From Thiomicrorhabdus sp. zzn3 (lineage in GTDB: Bacteria > Pseudomonadota > Gammaproteobacteria > Thiomicrospirales > Thiomicrospiraceae): a DNA stretch of 64,000 nt. The notes under the pieces were generated by a model. That model saw only the letters and a list, made by a program, of their open reading frames with translations, made no database searches and was not told the origin of the DNA. Both the position numbers and the translations under genes were made by a program. Below, piece by piece: positions 35,232 to 44,104 of the stretch (the stretch's first letter is position 1; the number at the start of each line of letters is the position of its first letter). Location: positions 106,840 through 170,839 of the forward strand of contig NZ_JARUQS010000003.1 in NCBI RefSeq assembly GCF_029767755.1, read 5' to 3'.

Positions 35232-35912
35232 ATGTCAGAATCATATCATATCACCATGCCAAATCGAGACTACCATCAGGAACGCCGGGATTACGAATTC
35301 GCACGCTTGGATCGTGATGCCTTGGATGCCAACCCTTTTTTACAGTTTTCCAAATGGATGGACGACGCCATCGAGCAGAAAACCATCGACCCGACCGCCA
35401 TGTCCGTGGCCACGGTGGATCAAGACGGCCAGCCGCACAGCCGTATTGTGTTGCTGAAAGCATTTGATGAAAACGGCTTCGTTTTCTATACGCATTACGA
35501 CAGTGATAAAGGGCATGAACTGGAGAGCAATGCCAAAACGGCGCTGCTGTTTTTCTGGCCGGAAATGGATCGCCAGATCCGCATCGAAGGGTGTGTGGAG
35601 AAGCTCAGCATTGCAGCGTCGGAAAGCTATTTTCACAGTCGCCCACGCGACAGTCAGCTGGCTGCGTTTATCTCCAAACAGAGTCAAGTGGTCGCGAATC
35701 GTGAAGAACTCGAACAGCGTCTTGAAGCCGCGAAAGCCCAATATGCGGAGCAGACCGTACCGCATCCGCCGCACTGGGGCGGTTACCGCGTGATTCCGCA
35801 GCGTTTTGAGTTCTGGCAAGGGCGTCCAAACCGCATGCACGACCGTTTCCGCTATGACAAAACGGCCGCAGAAACTGAACAGGCCTGGTCTATTGATCGC
35901 CTGTCACCCTAG
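35232..35912 (+). CDS. pdxH: pyridoxamine 5'-phosphate oxidase
   Basis: PdxH oxidises PNP or PMP to pyridoxal 5'-phosphate with FMN. The 226-residue protein has ATVDQDGQPHSRIVLLKAFDENGFVFYTHYDSDKG (FMN binding), FFWPEMDRQIRIEG, and the C-terminal RFEFWQGRPNRMHDRFRY and WSIDRLSP. It is divergent from parE by 46 bases. The CAGGCCTG at 35880-35887 replaces the usual variable residues just before the conserved Trp-x-Ile-Asp-Arg-Leu end and encodes EQAW. Confidence 0.96.
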   Translation: MSESYHITMPNRDYHQERRDYEFARLDRDALDANPFLQFSKWMDDAIEQKTIDPTAMSVATVDQDGQPHSRIVLLKAFDENGFVFYTHYDSDKGHELESNAKTALLFFWPEMDRQIRIEGCVEKLSIAASESYFHSRPRDSQLAAFISKQSQVVANREELEQRLEAAKAQYAEQTVPHPPHWGGYRVIPQRFEFWQGRPNRMHDRFRYDKTAAETEQAWSIDRLSP

Positions 35913-35957
35913 GACTTTCCCTGCAGTATTTCCCGTAGACAAAATCCAAAACGATTT

Positions 35958-36641
35958 ATGCAACAGAGCACCATTAAACTCTCTCCAAGCTGGCTGAAGG
36001 TGGTCGGCGCCGAATTCGATAAACCTTACATGCAGGAACTCAAAGCGTTTTTGCAGGCTGAAAAAGCCGCCGGCAAACACATTCTTCCTAAGGGAAGTCA
36101 ATGGTTCAATGCATTGAACAGCACTCCTTTTGAAGATGTCAAAGTGGTGATTATCGGCCAGGATCCTTATCCGACGCCCGGCCATGCGCACGGACTCTGC
36201 TTCTCGGTGCAACCCGACGTTAAACCACTGCCTAAGTCACTGCTCAACATCAACAAAGAACTCTCAGAAGACCTGGGCGTGGAAAATCACCATTGCGGTT
36301 ATCTGCAATCCTGGGCAGACCAGGGCGTACTGCTGCTAAACGCCGTGCTGACCGTGGAAGCCCGCCACCCGAATTCGCACCAAAACCGTGGCTGGGAACA
36401 CTTTACCGATGCCATTATTCAGGCGATTAACGATCACAAGGAGCACTGTGTATTTATTCTCTGGGGCAGCTACGCGCAAAAGAAAGGGCGTATGATCGAC
36501 ACCGATAAACATCTGGTCTTAAAAAGCGCGCATCCCTCGCCGCTTTCCGCCTATCGCGGCTTCTTCGGCAGCCGTCCGTTTTCCAAAACCAATGCCTACC
36601 TTGAGGCGCATGGGCAGACGCCGATTAACTGGCAGTTATAA
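35958..36641 (+). CDS. ung: uracil-DNA glycosylase
   Basis: Family 1 UDG, which removes uracil from DNA. The 227-residue protein has the water-activating loop [17 protein letters not shown] with catalytic Asp69, the Asn-containing [23 protein letters not shown], and the DNA-intercalating loop [20 protein letters not shown] with the second catalytic His. It follows pdxH by 45 bases on the same strand and is closed by the terminator at 36670. Confidence 0.97.
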   Translation: MQQSTIKLSPSWLKVVGAEFDKPYMQELKAFLQAEKAAGKHILPKGSQWFNALNSTPFEDVKVVIIGQDPYPTPGHAHGLCFSVQPDVKPLPKSLLNINKELSEDLGVENHHCGYLQSWADQGVLLLNAVLTVEARHPNSHQNRGWEHFTDAIIQAINDHKEHCVFILWGSYAQKKGRMIDTDKHLVLKSAHPSPLSAYRGFFGSRPFSKTNAYLEAHGQTPINWQL

Positions 36642-36669
36642 TCTGACTTGCCATTACCACCCATAAAAA

Positions 36670-36691
36670 AACCCAGCAGGCCTGCTGGGTT
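36670..36691. terminator. terminator after ung, centred on CAGGCCTG
   Basis: A perfect 22-base palindrome AACCCAGCAGGCCTGCTGGGTT, with six A before it and TC-rich sequence after it, between ung (+) and plsC (-). The centre of the stem is the dispersed octamer (36677-36684). It may serve both convergent genes. Confidence 0.65.
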
Positions 36692-36714
36692 TCTCAGATT
36701 AGAACAACGGTTTT

Positions 36715-37458
36715 TCAGATGGGAGGCTCACTTTCGCTCTTTGGTTCAGCCGAAGACATATGTTGGCTATACCAGTCCGCAATCGCTTGATTGATCTCGG
36801 CCACACTCATATTCGCCGCATCCAGCGGTTCACTGATATGCACCTCAATTAACCCCGGTTTTTTCATAAAACTGTTTTTGGGCCAGAAACTTCCGGCATT
36901 GTGCGCCACCAGATAGACCGGCACCTTGGCCTTGGTGGCTAACATCGAACCGCCGACATTGATTTTGCCCAGCTCATTCGGCGGCATGCGCGTACCTTCC
37001 GGAAACAACACGATCCAGTCGCCCTGCTGCAATCGGCTCTGCCCCTCTTTAAGCAATTGGTTCAAAGCCTGACGACCCGCCCCACGGTCGATCGCAATCG
37101 GATGCAGCAAGCTCATCCCCCAGCCAAAAAACGGAATGCGCAGCAGCTCGCGTTTCAACACATAGGCCTGACGTGGAAAAATCTGCTGAAACGCCAGTGT
37201 TTCCCAGGTTGACTCATGGCGGGAAAGGATCAATCCCGCACGGCTCGGGTCAATATGCTCCTGGCCGTGCACTTTAAAGCGCAATCCACAAGTGACACGC
37301 AACCACCACAGACAGAAACGTGCCCACCAGCGCATATAGTTATAACGCGTTTCAAATGAAAACGGACGCGTTAACTGACCGCTCACAGAAAAGAAAATCA
37401 TCGACAATGTCTGCCCCAACAGATACACCGCCGAGCGTAAAAACCAAATTACTTTCAC
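36715..37458 (-). CDS. plsC: 1-acylglycerol-3-phosphate O-acyltransferase family protein
   Basis: A 247-residue membrane-associated acyltransferase. The catalytic block is SRHESTWETLAF (His81 to Glu86), an H-x4-E variant of HX4D seen in this proteobacterial subgroup. FPEGTRMP near 154 is the substrate-binding block. N-terminal hydrophobic segments anchor it to the inner membrane. It makes phosphatidic acid from lysophosphatidate. The GTG start overlaps the gmhB stop as GTGA, so the two are translationally coupled, as in other gammaproteobacteria. Confidence 0.88.
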   Translation of the reverse strand: MKVIWFLRSAVYLLGQTLSMIFFSVSGQLTRPFSFETRYNYMRWWARFCLWWLRVTCGLRFKVHGQEHIDPSRAGLILSRHESTWETLAFQQIFPRQAYVLKRELLRIPFFGWGMSLLHPIAIDRGAGRQALNQLLKEGQSRLQQGDWIVLFPEGTRMPPNELGKINVGGSMLATKAKVPVYLVAHNAGSFWPKNSFMKKPGLIEVHISEPLDAANMSVAEINQAIADWYSQHMSSAEPKSESEPPI

Positions 37459-38000
37459 TTTAAAATCTCCTCAACCACTGCGGCCAAATTGTCATACACG
37501 GGAATGGCCTGCAACACAGGGTCTTGCGTTGCCAAGGTACGCTCGCCTTTTCCAGTGCGCACCAGATAAGGCTGCATTCCCCGGTTCAACGCAGCGTTCA
37601 TATCGCCTAAAGTATCCCCCACCAACGGAGCTCCTTGCAAGCTCAGACCAAAGCGATTTTCAATCGCCTGCAACATCCCTACCCCCGGTTTGCGGCAGGG
37701 TGAATTATGTACACTTAAATAGGGCGAAAAACTGATCCAGTCGACCCCTTCACACCCCAATTCGCCGAGCATGCGCTGCAGCTTCTGATGCATGGCACTT
37801 AGAATCGCATGCGAGTAATAACCGCGCGGGATACCGGATTGATTGGTCGCCACCGCCACCGTCCATCCGGCCTGTTTCAGGCGTGCAATCGCCTGCAAAC
37901 TGCCCGGCACCGGCAACCACTCTTGCGGCGATTTGATAAACGCATCGGAGTCTTCATTTATGACGCCGTCGCGATCGAGAACAATGATCTTCTGTTTCAT
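37455..38000 (-). CDS. gmhB: D-glycero-beta-D-manno-heptose-1,7-bisphosphate 7-phosphatase
   Basis: HAD phosphatase of ADP-heptose synthesis for LPS core. From the ATG at 38000 it has 181 residues with LDRDGVINED (nucleophile Asp9, acid Asp11), VATNQSGIPRGYY, RKPGVGML and PLVGDTLGDMNAA. The zinc loop is reduced: the usual Cys-Pro-His and Cys-x-Cys ligands are replaced by FSPYLSVHNSPCRKP with a single Cys, so this enzyme may lack the structural zinc. It lies between glyS and plsC, its usual place. Confidence 0.88.
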   Translation of the reverse strand: MKQKIIVLDRDGVINEDSDAFIKSPQEWLPVPGSLQAIARLKQAGWTVAVATNQSGIPRGYYSHAILSAMHQKLQRMLGELGCEGVDWISFSPYLSVHNSPCRKPGVGMLQAIENRFGLSLQGAPLVGDTLGDMNAALNRGMQPYLVRTGKGERTLATQDPVLQAIPVYDNLAAVVEEILK

Positions 38001-38039
38001 GTTGTTACCGACTTTTACCGACAAATGATCTGTAAATAA

Positions 38040-38063
38040 AAATTCCCGCCAAAGCGGGAATTT
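38040..38063 (-). terminator. terminator of glyQS
   Basis: Ten-base arms around a CAAA loop with A/T flanks, between the glyS stop and gmhB. Confidence 0.7.
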
Positions 38064-38091
38064 ATCACAAGAATTTCTGGCACATTGCCAC

Positions 38092-38099
38092 CAGGCCTG
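38092..38099. repeat. CAGGCCTG motif, intergenic
   Basis: Copy in ACCAGGCCTGTTCAA context, 13 bases past the glyS stop. Confidence 0.8.
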
Positions 38100-38111
38100 T
38101 TCAATTTAAAA

Positions 38112-40193
38112 TTAAGACAAGCGCGAAATATCCGCTACCTGCAAGAACAACTGATAGATCTGATTCAACAGGGCCAAACGATTCAAACGCAAGGCCTCGT
38201 CTTCCGCCATCACCATGACGTCATCAAAGAAACGGTCAACATCGGCACGAATACCGGCCAGAGAGCCGATGGCCGCCACATAATCGTGCGCCGCAATCTG
38301 CTCGCTGACCGACTCGCGCAAGGCTTCCAAGGCATTCCACAAACTCTGCTCCGCCGCTTCGGCAAACAATTGCGTGTTGACGGTTTCCGGCAGCGATCCT
38401 TCCACCTTTTTCAACAGGTTGCTGATACGCTTGTTCGCCGCACTCAGACTCTCGGCCGCCTCCATTTCACTGAATTTTTGCACCGCTTGAATACGCTTGG
38501 CAAAATCCACTGGATGCGCAGGACGGCACACGCGTACCGCTTCAAACTGCTCGGCAGTTACCCCTTGATCCGCATAGTAAGCACGCAGACGGCTCACGAC
38601 AAAGTCGTAGATTTCTTCAATCAGTTCATCCGAACTTTCGACTTGTTCATGCAAAGCGATGCTCTGCTCAATCAACAGGCGCAAATCCAAATCGAGTTCA
38701 TTCTCGATCATAATGCGCAGCAGCCCCAAAGCGGCACGTCGCAAGGCAAACGGGTCTTTGTCCCCGCTTGGCACCTGACCGATCCCGTAAATCCCGGTAA
38801 TCGTATCCAGCTTATCGGCAATCGCCAACGCCTGGGCCACCGCTGAAGATGGCAAGGCGTCCCCAGCAAAACGCGGCTGATATTGCGCATCAATGGCATC
38901 TGCCACTTCCGACAACTCATTTTGTTCCTGTGCGTAGTAACGCCCCATCACCCCTTGCAGTTCCGGGAATTCACCCACCATTTCCGACATCAGGTCGCAT
39001 TTGGAAAGACGTGCGGCACGCTCGGCCACCTCGGCGGAAACGCCGAGGGACTTACCGACTTTGACCGTCAAGGTTTCCAAACGCTCGACCTTGTCGAACA
39101 AGGTGCCCAGTTTCTGCTGGAAGACTACCGTTTTCAAACGCGGCAGAAAATCTTCCAATGGCTGTTTGCGGTCTTGATCCCAGAAGAATTTCGCATCCGA
39201 CAGACGCGGGCGGATGACGCGCTCATTCCCTGACTTAACCGACTGTGGATTCGAGCTTTCGATGTTACTGATGGTAATGAACTTGGCCATTAACTTGCCA
39301 TTGGCATCGAACATATGAAAATACTTCTGGTGTCCGGCCATCGCCGAAATCAACGCTTCGGCCGGTACAGACAGGAAACTCTCATCGAAATCGCCGACTA
39401 CCGCCACCGGCCACTCATTTAACGCCGTGACTTCTTCCAGCAGGTCTTCGTCAATTTCGGCACGGCCGCCCACGCTTTGCGCCGCCGCTTCCACCTGTTG
39501 ACGAATCGCATCGGCACGTACATCAAAATCCGCCTGCACATAGCCCTGCTCACACAACGTATTAATATAATCCGCCGGCTTGGCGATGGTAATTTCCTGC
39601 GGCGCGTGGAAACGGTGTCCGCGCGTGGTGTTGGAGGTTTGATGCCCCAAGACGGTGGCGGGAACCACTTGCTCGCCCAACAACATCAACGCCCAATGCA
39701 CCGGGCGCACAAATTCCACCTCCGAACTTCCCCAACGCATGCGCTTAGGAATTGGCAGCTTCGCCAGAGATTGATTGACAATCTCGCCCAGCAATTCTGT
39801 CGCTGGCTGACCTTTCTGCTCCAGGTTGTACGCCATCCACACACCTTTATCGGTATCGATTTCAACCAGGTCTTCAACCTCGACACCGCAACCACGGGCA
39901 AACCCTTGCAAGGCTTTGGTTGGGTTGCCATCCGCGTCAAATGCCGCTTTTTTAGCCGGTCCTTTACGCTCAACTACTTTATCCGACTGCTGGATTTGCA
40001 AGGCGTCCACCTTTACAGCCAAGCGGCGCGGCGCGGCATAGACATGCACTTCACCGTGTTGCAGCTCCGCTTCTACCAGGCCTGCTGAAATGCCGTCGGC
40101 AAACGCCTGGCTCAATTTTTTTAGGGCTTTAGGAGGCAGCTCTTCGGTTCCAATCTCCACCAAAAAGTCTTCAGTCTGCTTGTGATCCGTCAT
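38112..40193 (-). CDS. glyS: glycyl-tRNA synthetase beta subunit
   Basis: The 693-residue beta subunit of the heterotetrameric bacterial GlyRS. The start DFLVEIGTEELPPKALKKLSQAF, RMRWGSSEVEFVRPVHW, the HD-like region and PFALRRAALGLLRI are typical, and a DALR-type anticodon-binding domain closes it. Its start overlaps the glyQ stop by one base. A CAGGCCTG copy at 40077-40084 falls in the N-terminal part (AGLVEAEL). Confidence 0.96.
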   Translation of the reverse strand: MTDHKQTEDFLVEIGTEELPPKALKKLSQAFADGISAGLVEAELQHGEVHVYAAPRRLAVKVDALQIQQSDKVVERKGPAKKAAFDADGNPTKALQGFARGCGVEVEDLVEIDTDKGVWMAYNLEQKGQPATELLGEIVNQSLAKLPIPKRMRWGSSEVEFVRPVHWALMLLGEQVVPATVLGHQTSNTTRGHRFHAPQEITIAKPADYINTLCEQGYVQADFDVRADAIRQQVEAAAQSVGGRAEIDEDLLEEVTALNEWPVAVVGDFDESFLSVPAEALISAMAGHQKYFHMFDANGKLMAKFITISNIESSNPQSVKSGNERVIRPRLSDAKFFWDQDRKQPLEDFLPRLKTVVFQQKLGTLFDKVERLETLTVKVGKSLGVSAEVAERAARLSKCDLMSEMVGEFPELQGVMGRYYAQEQNELSEVADAIDAQYQPRFAGDALPSSAVAQALAIADKLDTITGIYGIGQVPSGDKDPFALRRAALGLLRIMIENELDLDLRLLIEQSIALHEQVESSDELIEEIYDFVVSRLRAYYADQGVTAEQFEAVRVCRPAHPVDFAKRIQAVQKFSEMEAAESLSAANKRISNLLKKVEGSLPETVNTQLFAEAAEQSLWNALEALRESVSEQIAAHDYVAAIGSLAGIRADVDRFFDDVMVMAEDEALRLNRLALLNQIYQLFLQVADISRLS

Positions 40194-41119
40194 TATTTTT
40201 CCTCCTGACTTTTGACCAGCGGGAACCCTAAGGCCTCGCGCCCTTCATAATACGCTTCGGCAATTTGTCTCGCCATGGCACGCACCCGACCGATAAAACG
40301 CGCACGCTCCGTCACCGAAATCGCATGACGGGCATCTAACAGGTTAAAGGCATGTGAGGCTTTTAGAACTTGCTCATACGCAGGCAGCGGCAGTTTATCT
40401 TCGACCAGTTTGGCAAAAATCTCTTCGCATTCGTCGAATACGCGGAACAACTTTTCGGTATCGGCTTTTTCAAAGTTGTAGGCCGACATTTCCACTTCGT
40501 TTTGATGGAACACATCACCATAAGTCACCTTGCCGCCTGGGCCGTCCACCCAGGTCAGATCATAGACGCTGTTAACGCCTTGCAGATACATGGCGATACG
40601 CTCCAGACCATAGGTGATCTCACCGGTGACCGGACGACACTCCAAGCCGCCGACCTGCTGGAAATAGGTGAACTGGGTCACTTCCATGCCGTTTAGCCAC
40701 ACTTCCCAGCCCAAGCCCCAGGCCCCCAAAGTCGGCGATTCCCAATTGTCTTCTACAAAACGGATATCATGTTCCAACGGGTCAATACCAAGCATCTTCA
40801 ACGATTCCAGATACAGCTCCTGAATATTGTCTGGAGACGGCTTTAGCATCACCTGAAACTGGTAGTAGTGCTGTAGGCGGTTTGGGTTTTCACCATAGCG
40901 GCCATCCGTTGGTCGGCGGCACGGCTGAACATAGGCCGCGCGCCACGGCTCCGGGCCGATCGAACGCAAAAAGGTGGCCGGATGGAACGTTCCCGCCCCC
41001 ATTTCATTGTCGTAGGGCTGCATAATCACACACCCCTGCTCGGCCCAAAACGCTTGCAGAGTCTGAATCAATCCCTGAAAGGTACTTATATCGGTTGCTG
41101 CTTGTGATGACACCGTCAA
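40193..41119 (-). CDS. glyQ: glycyl-tRNA synthetase alpha subunit
   Basis: The 308-residue class II catalytic subunit, with [74 protein letters not shown], and [12 protein letters not shown] as motif 3. Together with GlyS it charges tRNA-Gly. First gene of the glyQ-glyS pair, divergent from tusA. Confidence 0.97.
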   Translation of the reverse strand: MTVSSQAATDISTFQGLIQTLQAFWAEQGCVIMQPYDNEMGAGTFHPATFLRSIGPEPWRAAYVQPCRRPTDGRYGENPNRLQHYYQFQVMLKPSPDNIQELYLESLKMLGIDPLEHDIRFVEDNWESPTLGAWGLGWEVWLNGMEVTQFTYFQQVGGLECRPVTGEITYGLERIAMYLQGVNSVYDLTWVDGPGGKVTYGDVFHQNEVEMSAYNFEKADTEKLFRVFDECEEIFAKLVEDKLPLPAYEQVLKASHAFNLLDARHAISVTERARFIGRVRAMARQIAEAYYEGREALGFPLVKSQEEK

Positions 41120-41257
41120 AACCTCTTAAAACTAAAGCGGAAATGCCCACAAAGCCAAGAGAAATGGCCGTGAACTCCTAATATCCTGTTAAAACGTGTA
41201 AAATCCGCTAATTATAACGTATTCAAGCTAGCCTTTGCACAAAACGGAGACCTCACA

Positions 41258-41521
41258 ATGAATGAATCCGATTCAAAAATTTCAGACGCCATCACCGTCG
41301 ATGCAAAAGGTCTTAAATGTCCGATGCCGGTGATTCGGTTACAACAGCAAGTGCGTAAAAGCCAATCCGGCGACCGGATTGTGATTGAGTGTACCGACCC
41401 AGGTGCCGAAAAAGACATTCAAAGCTGGGCCAAGGTGAACAAACACTCTGTAGAGGAGTGTGAAACCACCGATTTTGGTCTAAGAATCACGCTTCGCGTT
41501 GTCGGCCGGAATGGTCTATAA
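41258..41521 (+). CDS. TusA/SirA-type sulfur carrier protein
   Basis: An 87-residue TusA-fold protein with the persulfide-carrying Cys21 in LKCPMPVIRL, the CPxP signature. Such proteins pass sulfur to tRNA thiolation or, in sulfur oxidisers, to the Hdr/Dsr oxidation routes. GGAG precedes the ATG. The 15-residue N-terminal extension is slightly longer than E. coli TusA. No rhodanese, dsrE or hdr gene is near, so the general tRNA role is as likely as a dissimilatory one. Confidence 0.87.
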   Translation: MNESDSKISDAITVDAKGLKCPMPVIRLQQQVRKSQSGDRIVIECTDPGAEKDIQSWAKVNKHSVEECETTDFGLRITLRVVGRNGL

Positions 41522-41566
41522 TGAATTTCGAATGAACATCTGTGTGCAAGGACACTCTGAGTCAAG

Positions 41567-42874
41567 ATGAAATCGACACTGGTTCGAAACAAATTCTCCT
41601 GGGCCACCCTCACGGTCCTCGTAGGGCTGTTTCTAATCTCACCACATAGTTCAACGGCCAATCTTCCCCTGGAAAGAACCGCGCTGCCGCTGCCTCAACC
41701 CGATCAGGCCAAAATCAGCAACAACGCGTCTCAAAACGTTCAAGACGTCACCGAATTTTCCGAAGCCGAATGGCAAGAACACACCATCAAAATTCCTAAA
41801 AACGGTTCTTTGGGAACCGCTTTGGCCAGCATTAACGTCTCCGCAGGCACGACTCATAAAATTACCCAGCTGAAAGACAGTCGCCTGCTAACCGATCTCA
41901 GAGTCGGAGATACGCTCACCATTTGGGTAGACAAGTACGCCAATCTGCAAAAAATCCTCTACCCGAAGTCTAAAACGCTGCGCTATGAGCTGCAAAAGCA
42001 GGGGGACAGTTTCGAAATCCGCACCATTGAAGAACAGGTGGAAGTGCGCACCGAAGTCGCGACCGGCACCATCACCGATTCGTTCTATATGGACGGCAAG
42101 CGTGCCGGCCTCTCTGCCAAAACCATTATGAACCTCGCGGATGTCTACACCTGGGACATCGACTTCATCCGCGAGCTGCGTCAAGGCGACACCTTTAAGG
42201 TCATCTACGAAACCCATTATCTGAATAATGAGTATATCGGCGACGGTGAAATCATCGCCGCTCAGGTCACCACCAACAACCAGCGCGAAATTCATAATGC
42301 ATTTCGCCTTAAAGATGGTGATAAAACCATCGGCTACTATGATGAAAAAGGCAAAAACCTGAAAAAAGCCTTTTTACGCAATCCGGTCGATTATGTGCGC
42401 ATCACCTCCACTTTTAAACCGAAACGCTTTCATCCCGTCCTGAAAAAATGGCGTGCGCATCGTGGTGTTGACTATGGCGGACCGATCGGCACCCCGATTC
42501 ACGTCACCGGCAACGGCAAAATTGTTTTCCGCGGCTGGGGCAGAGGCTATGGAAACTACATCAAAGTGCAACATGCTGGCAAGTACATGACCGTTTATGG
42601 CCATATGTCGCGCTTCGGAAAATACAAAAAAGGCGACTGGGTCAAACAGGGCGACACCATCGGTTATATAGGAATGACGGGGCTGGCCACCGGCCCGCAT
42701 TTGCACTATGAATTCCGCATTAATGGCGTTCATAAAGATCCATTAAAGATGAAATTTCCATCGGCTAATCCGGTTGCAAAAAAATACCAGACGGGATTCA
42801 AGCAACAGAGCCAATTGATGTTAAGCCAGCTGGAACGTTATTCTCCCGATCTGCAGATGGCGAGTTTTGAATAG
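41567..42874 (+). CDS. M23-family murein endopeptidase (MepM-like)
   Basis: A 435-residue exported peptidase. An N-terminal signal or anchor (about 14-32) is followed by a LysM/OapA-like domain (HTIKIPKNGSLGTALASI) and a linking domain. The LytM peptidase has HRGVDYGGPIGTPI (HxxxD) and GPHLHYEFRING (HxH) with the zinc ligands. It cuts D,D cross-links of peptidoglycan during growth. Next to anmK, it matches the M23-anmK pair of Pseudomonas, tying wall cleavage to recycling. Confidence 0.92.
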   Translation: MKSTLVRNKFSWATLTVLVGLFLISPHSSTANLPLERTALPLPQPDQAKISNNASQNVQDVTEFSEAEWQEHTIKIPKNGSLGTALASINVSAGTTHKITQLKDSRLLTDLRVGDTLTIWVDKYANLQKILYPKSKTLRYELQKQGDSFEIRTIEEQVEVRTEVATGTITDSFYMDGKRAGLSAKTIMNLADVYTWDIDFIRELRQGDTFKVIYETHYLNNEYIGDGEIIAAQVTTNNQREIHNAFRLKDGDKTIGYYDEKGKNLKKAFLRNPVDYVRITSTFKPKRFHPVLKKWRAHRGVDYGGPIGTPIHVTGNGKIVFRGWGRGYGNYIKVQHAGKYMTVYGHMSRFGKYKKGDWVKQGDTIGYIGMTGLATGPHLHYEFRINGVHKDPLKMKFPSANPVAKKYQTGFKQQSQLMLSQLERYSPDLQMASFE

Positions 42875-42876
42875 GC

Positions 42877-44028
42877 ATGGCTACTGCTTCAAAAGCACCT
42901 TCACCCGAATATTATATTGGCCTCATGTCAGGGACGAGTGTAGACGGGGTCGACGCAGCACTGGTCAAAATAGAAAACACATCCATTGAACTCATCGATT
43001 CGCTTGAGCACCCGCTTGATGAAACCTTAAAAGCCGGATTGATTGAGCTCAATCAAACCCCTGAAATCCCGCTTGCGCGTTTATGCCAGTTGGAGTTTAA
43101 GGTCGCCCAAGCATTCAGCGACGCTGCCCTGACATTGCTCAAAAAAACCGGTTACAAATCATCGCAAATCCGCGCTATCGGCAGCCATGGACAAACCATT
43201 TATCATGCGCCCAACATTCCTATGAGCTTGCAAATTGGCCACCCCGCTTTTATTGCCAAACAAACGGGCATTGATACGGTTGCGGATTTTCGTATTGATA
43301 ACATGGCAGCTGGCGGACAAGGCGCTCCTTTGGCCCCCGCTTTCCATAAGATATTGTTTGCGCAGCAAAGACCCGCTTTTGTCGTCAATATTGGCGGCAT
43401 TGCCAATATCAGCTACTTGGATCCAGTGTCCGGTTCGGCCATCGGTTTCGATTGCGGTCCTGGCAACGCGCTGATGGACGAACTCTGCCAAACCACCTTT
43501 GATTGCCGTTATGACCGTGACGGGCATATTGCGGCACAAGGCAAGGTCATTGACCCTCTACTTAAACAGCTGCTCAGCCATCCTTATTTTCAACAGGCCT
43601 ATCCCAAAAGTACCGGAAGAGAAACTTTTCACTCTGCCTGGTTGCAACAGCAACTCCACCATTATGGCGAACCTGTTGAACCAAAAGACCTCATGGCAAC
43701 TTTATGCGAACTGACCGCTGCCAGTATCGCGCTTGGTATTCTGCAGATATTGACCAAAGAAAAACCGGATACCCACAACCGGGCCAAGCAGGTATGGATT
43801 GTGGGTGGCGGGGCCTACAACCCTCACCTTCTTAACCGCCTGCAAAAACAGCTAACGGATTTTGAGGTTGCCAGCAGTGACAAAATCAATATTCATCCCA
43901 ATGCGTTAGAAGCGATGATGTGCGCGTGGCTGGCGCAACAACGAGTCCAGAACAGCCCGATCGATCTCATCGACATTACCGGCGCCAATCGCAATGTGGT
44001 CTTGGGCGGTTTATGGCTGGCTGACTAA
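42877..44028 (+). CDS. anmK: anhydro-N-acetylmuramic acid kinase
   Basis: AnmK turns recycled anhydroMurNAc into MurNAc-6-phosphate. The 383-residue protein shows YYIGLMSGTSVDGVDAALV (ATP loop), GSHGQTIYH, LQIGHPAFIAKQTGIDTVADFR, FVVNIGGIANIS, GFDCGPGNALMD and the ADP-binding VWIVGGGAYNPHLL. The start follows the peptidase stop by two bases, so the two genes are one transcript. Confidence 0.96.
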   Translation: MATASKAPSPEYYIGLMSGTSVDGVDAALVKIENTSIELIDSLEHPLDETLKAGLIELNQTPEIPLARLCQLEFKVAQAFSDAALTLLKKTGYKSSQIRAIGSHGQTIYHAPNIPMSLQIGHPAFIAKQTGIDTVADFRIDNMAAGGQGAPLAPAFHKILFAQQRPAFVVNIGGIANISYLDPVSGSAIGFDCGPGNALMDELCQTTFDCRYDRDGHIAAQGKVIDPLLKQLLSHPYFQQAYPKSTGRETFHSAWLQQQLHHYGEPVEPKDLMATLCELTAASIALGILQILTKEKPDTHNRAKQVWIVGGGAYNPHLLNRLQKQLTDFEVASSDKINIHPNALEAMMCAWLAQQRVQNSPIDLIDITGANRNVVLGGLWLAD

Positions 44029-44057
44029 AACCAATCCCTTCCAACACTAGACACAAA

Positions 44058-44079
44058 AAAACCGGCAAATGCCGGTTTT
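44058..44079. terminator. bidirectional terminator between anmK and citrate synthase
   Basis: Nine-base arms with AAAT loop, A-run on one side and T-run on the other, between convergent genes. Confidence 0.88.
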
Positions 44080-44104
44080 CTTTTTACCAAATCAGCTTCG
44101 TTGC

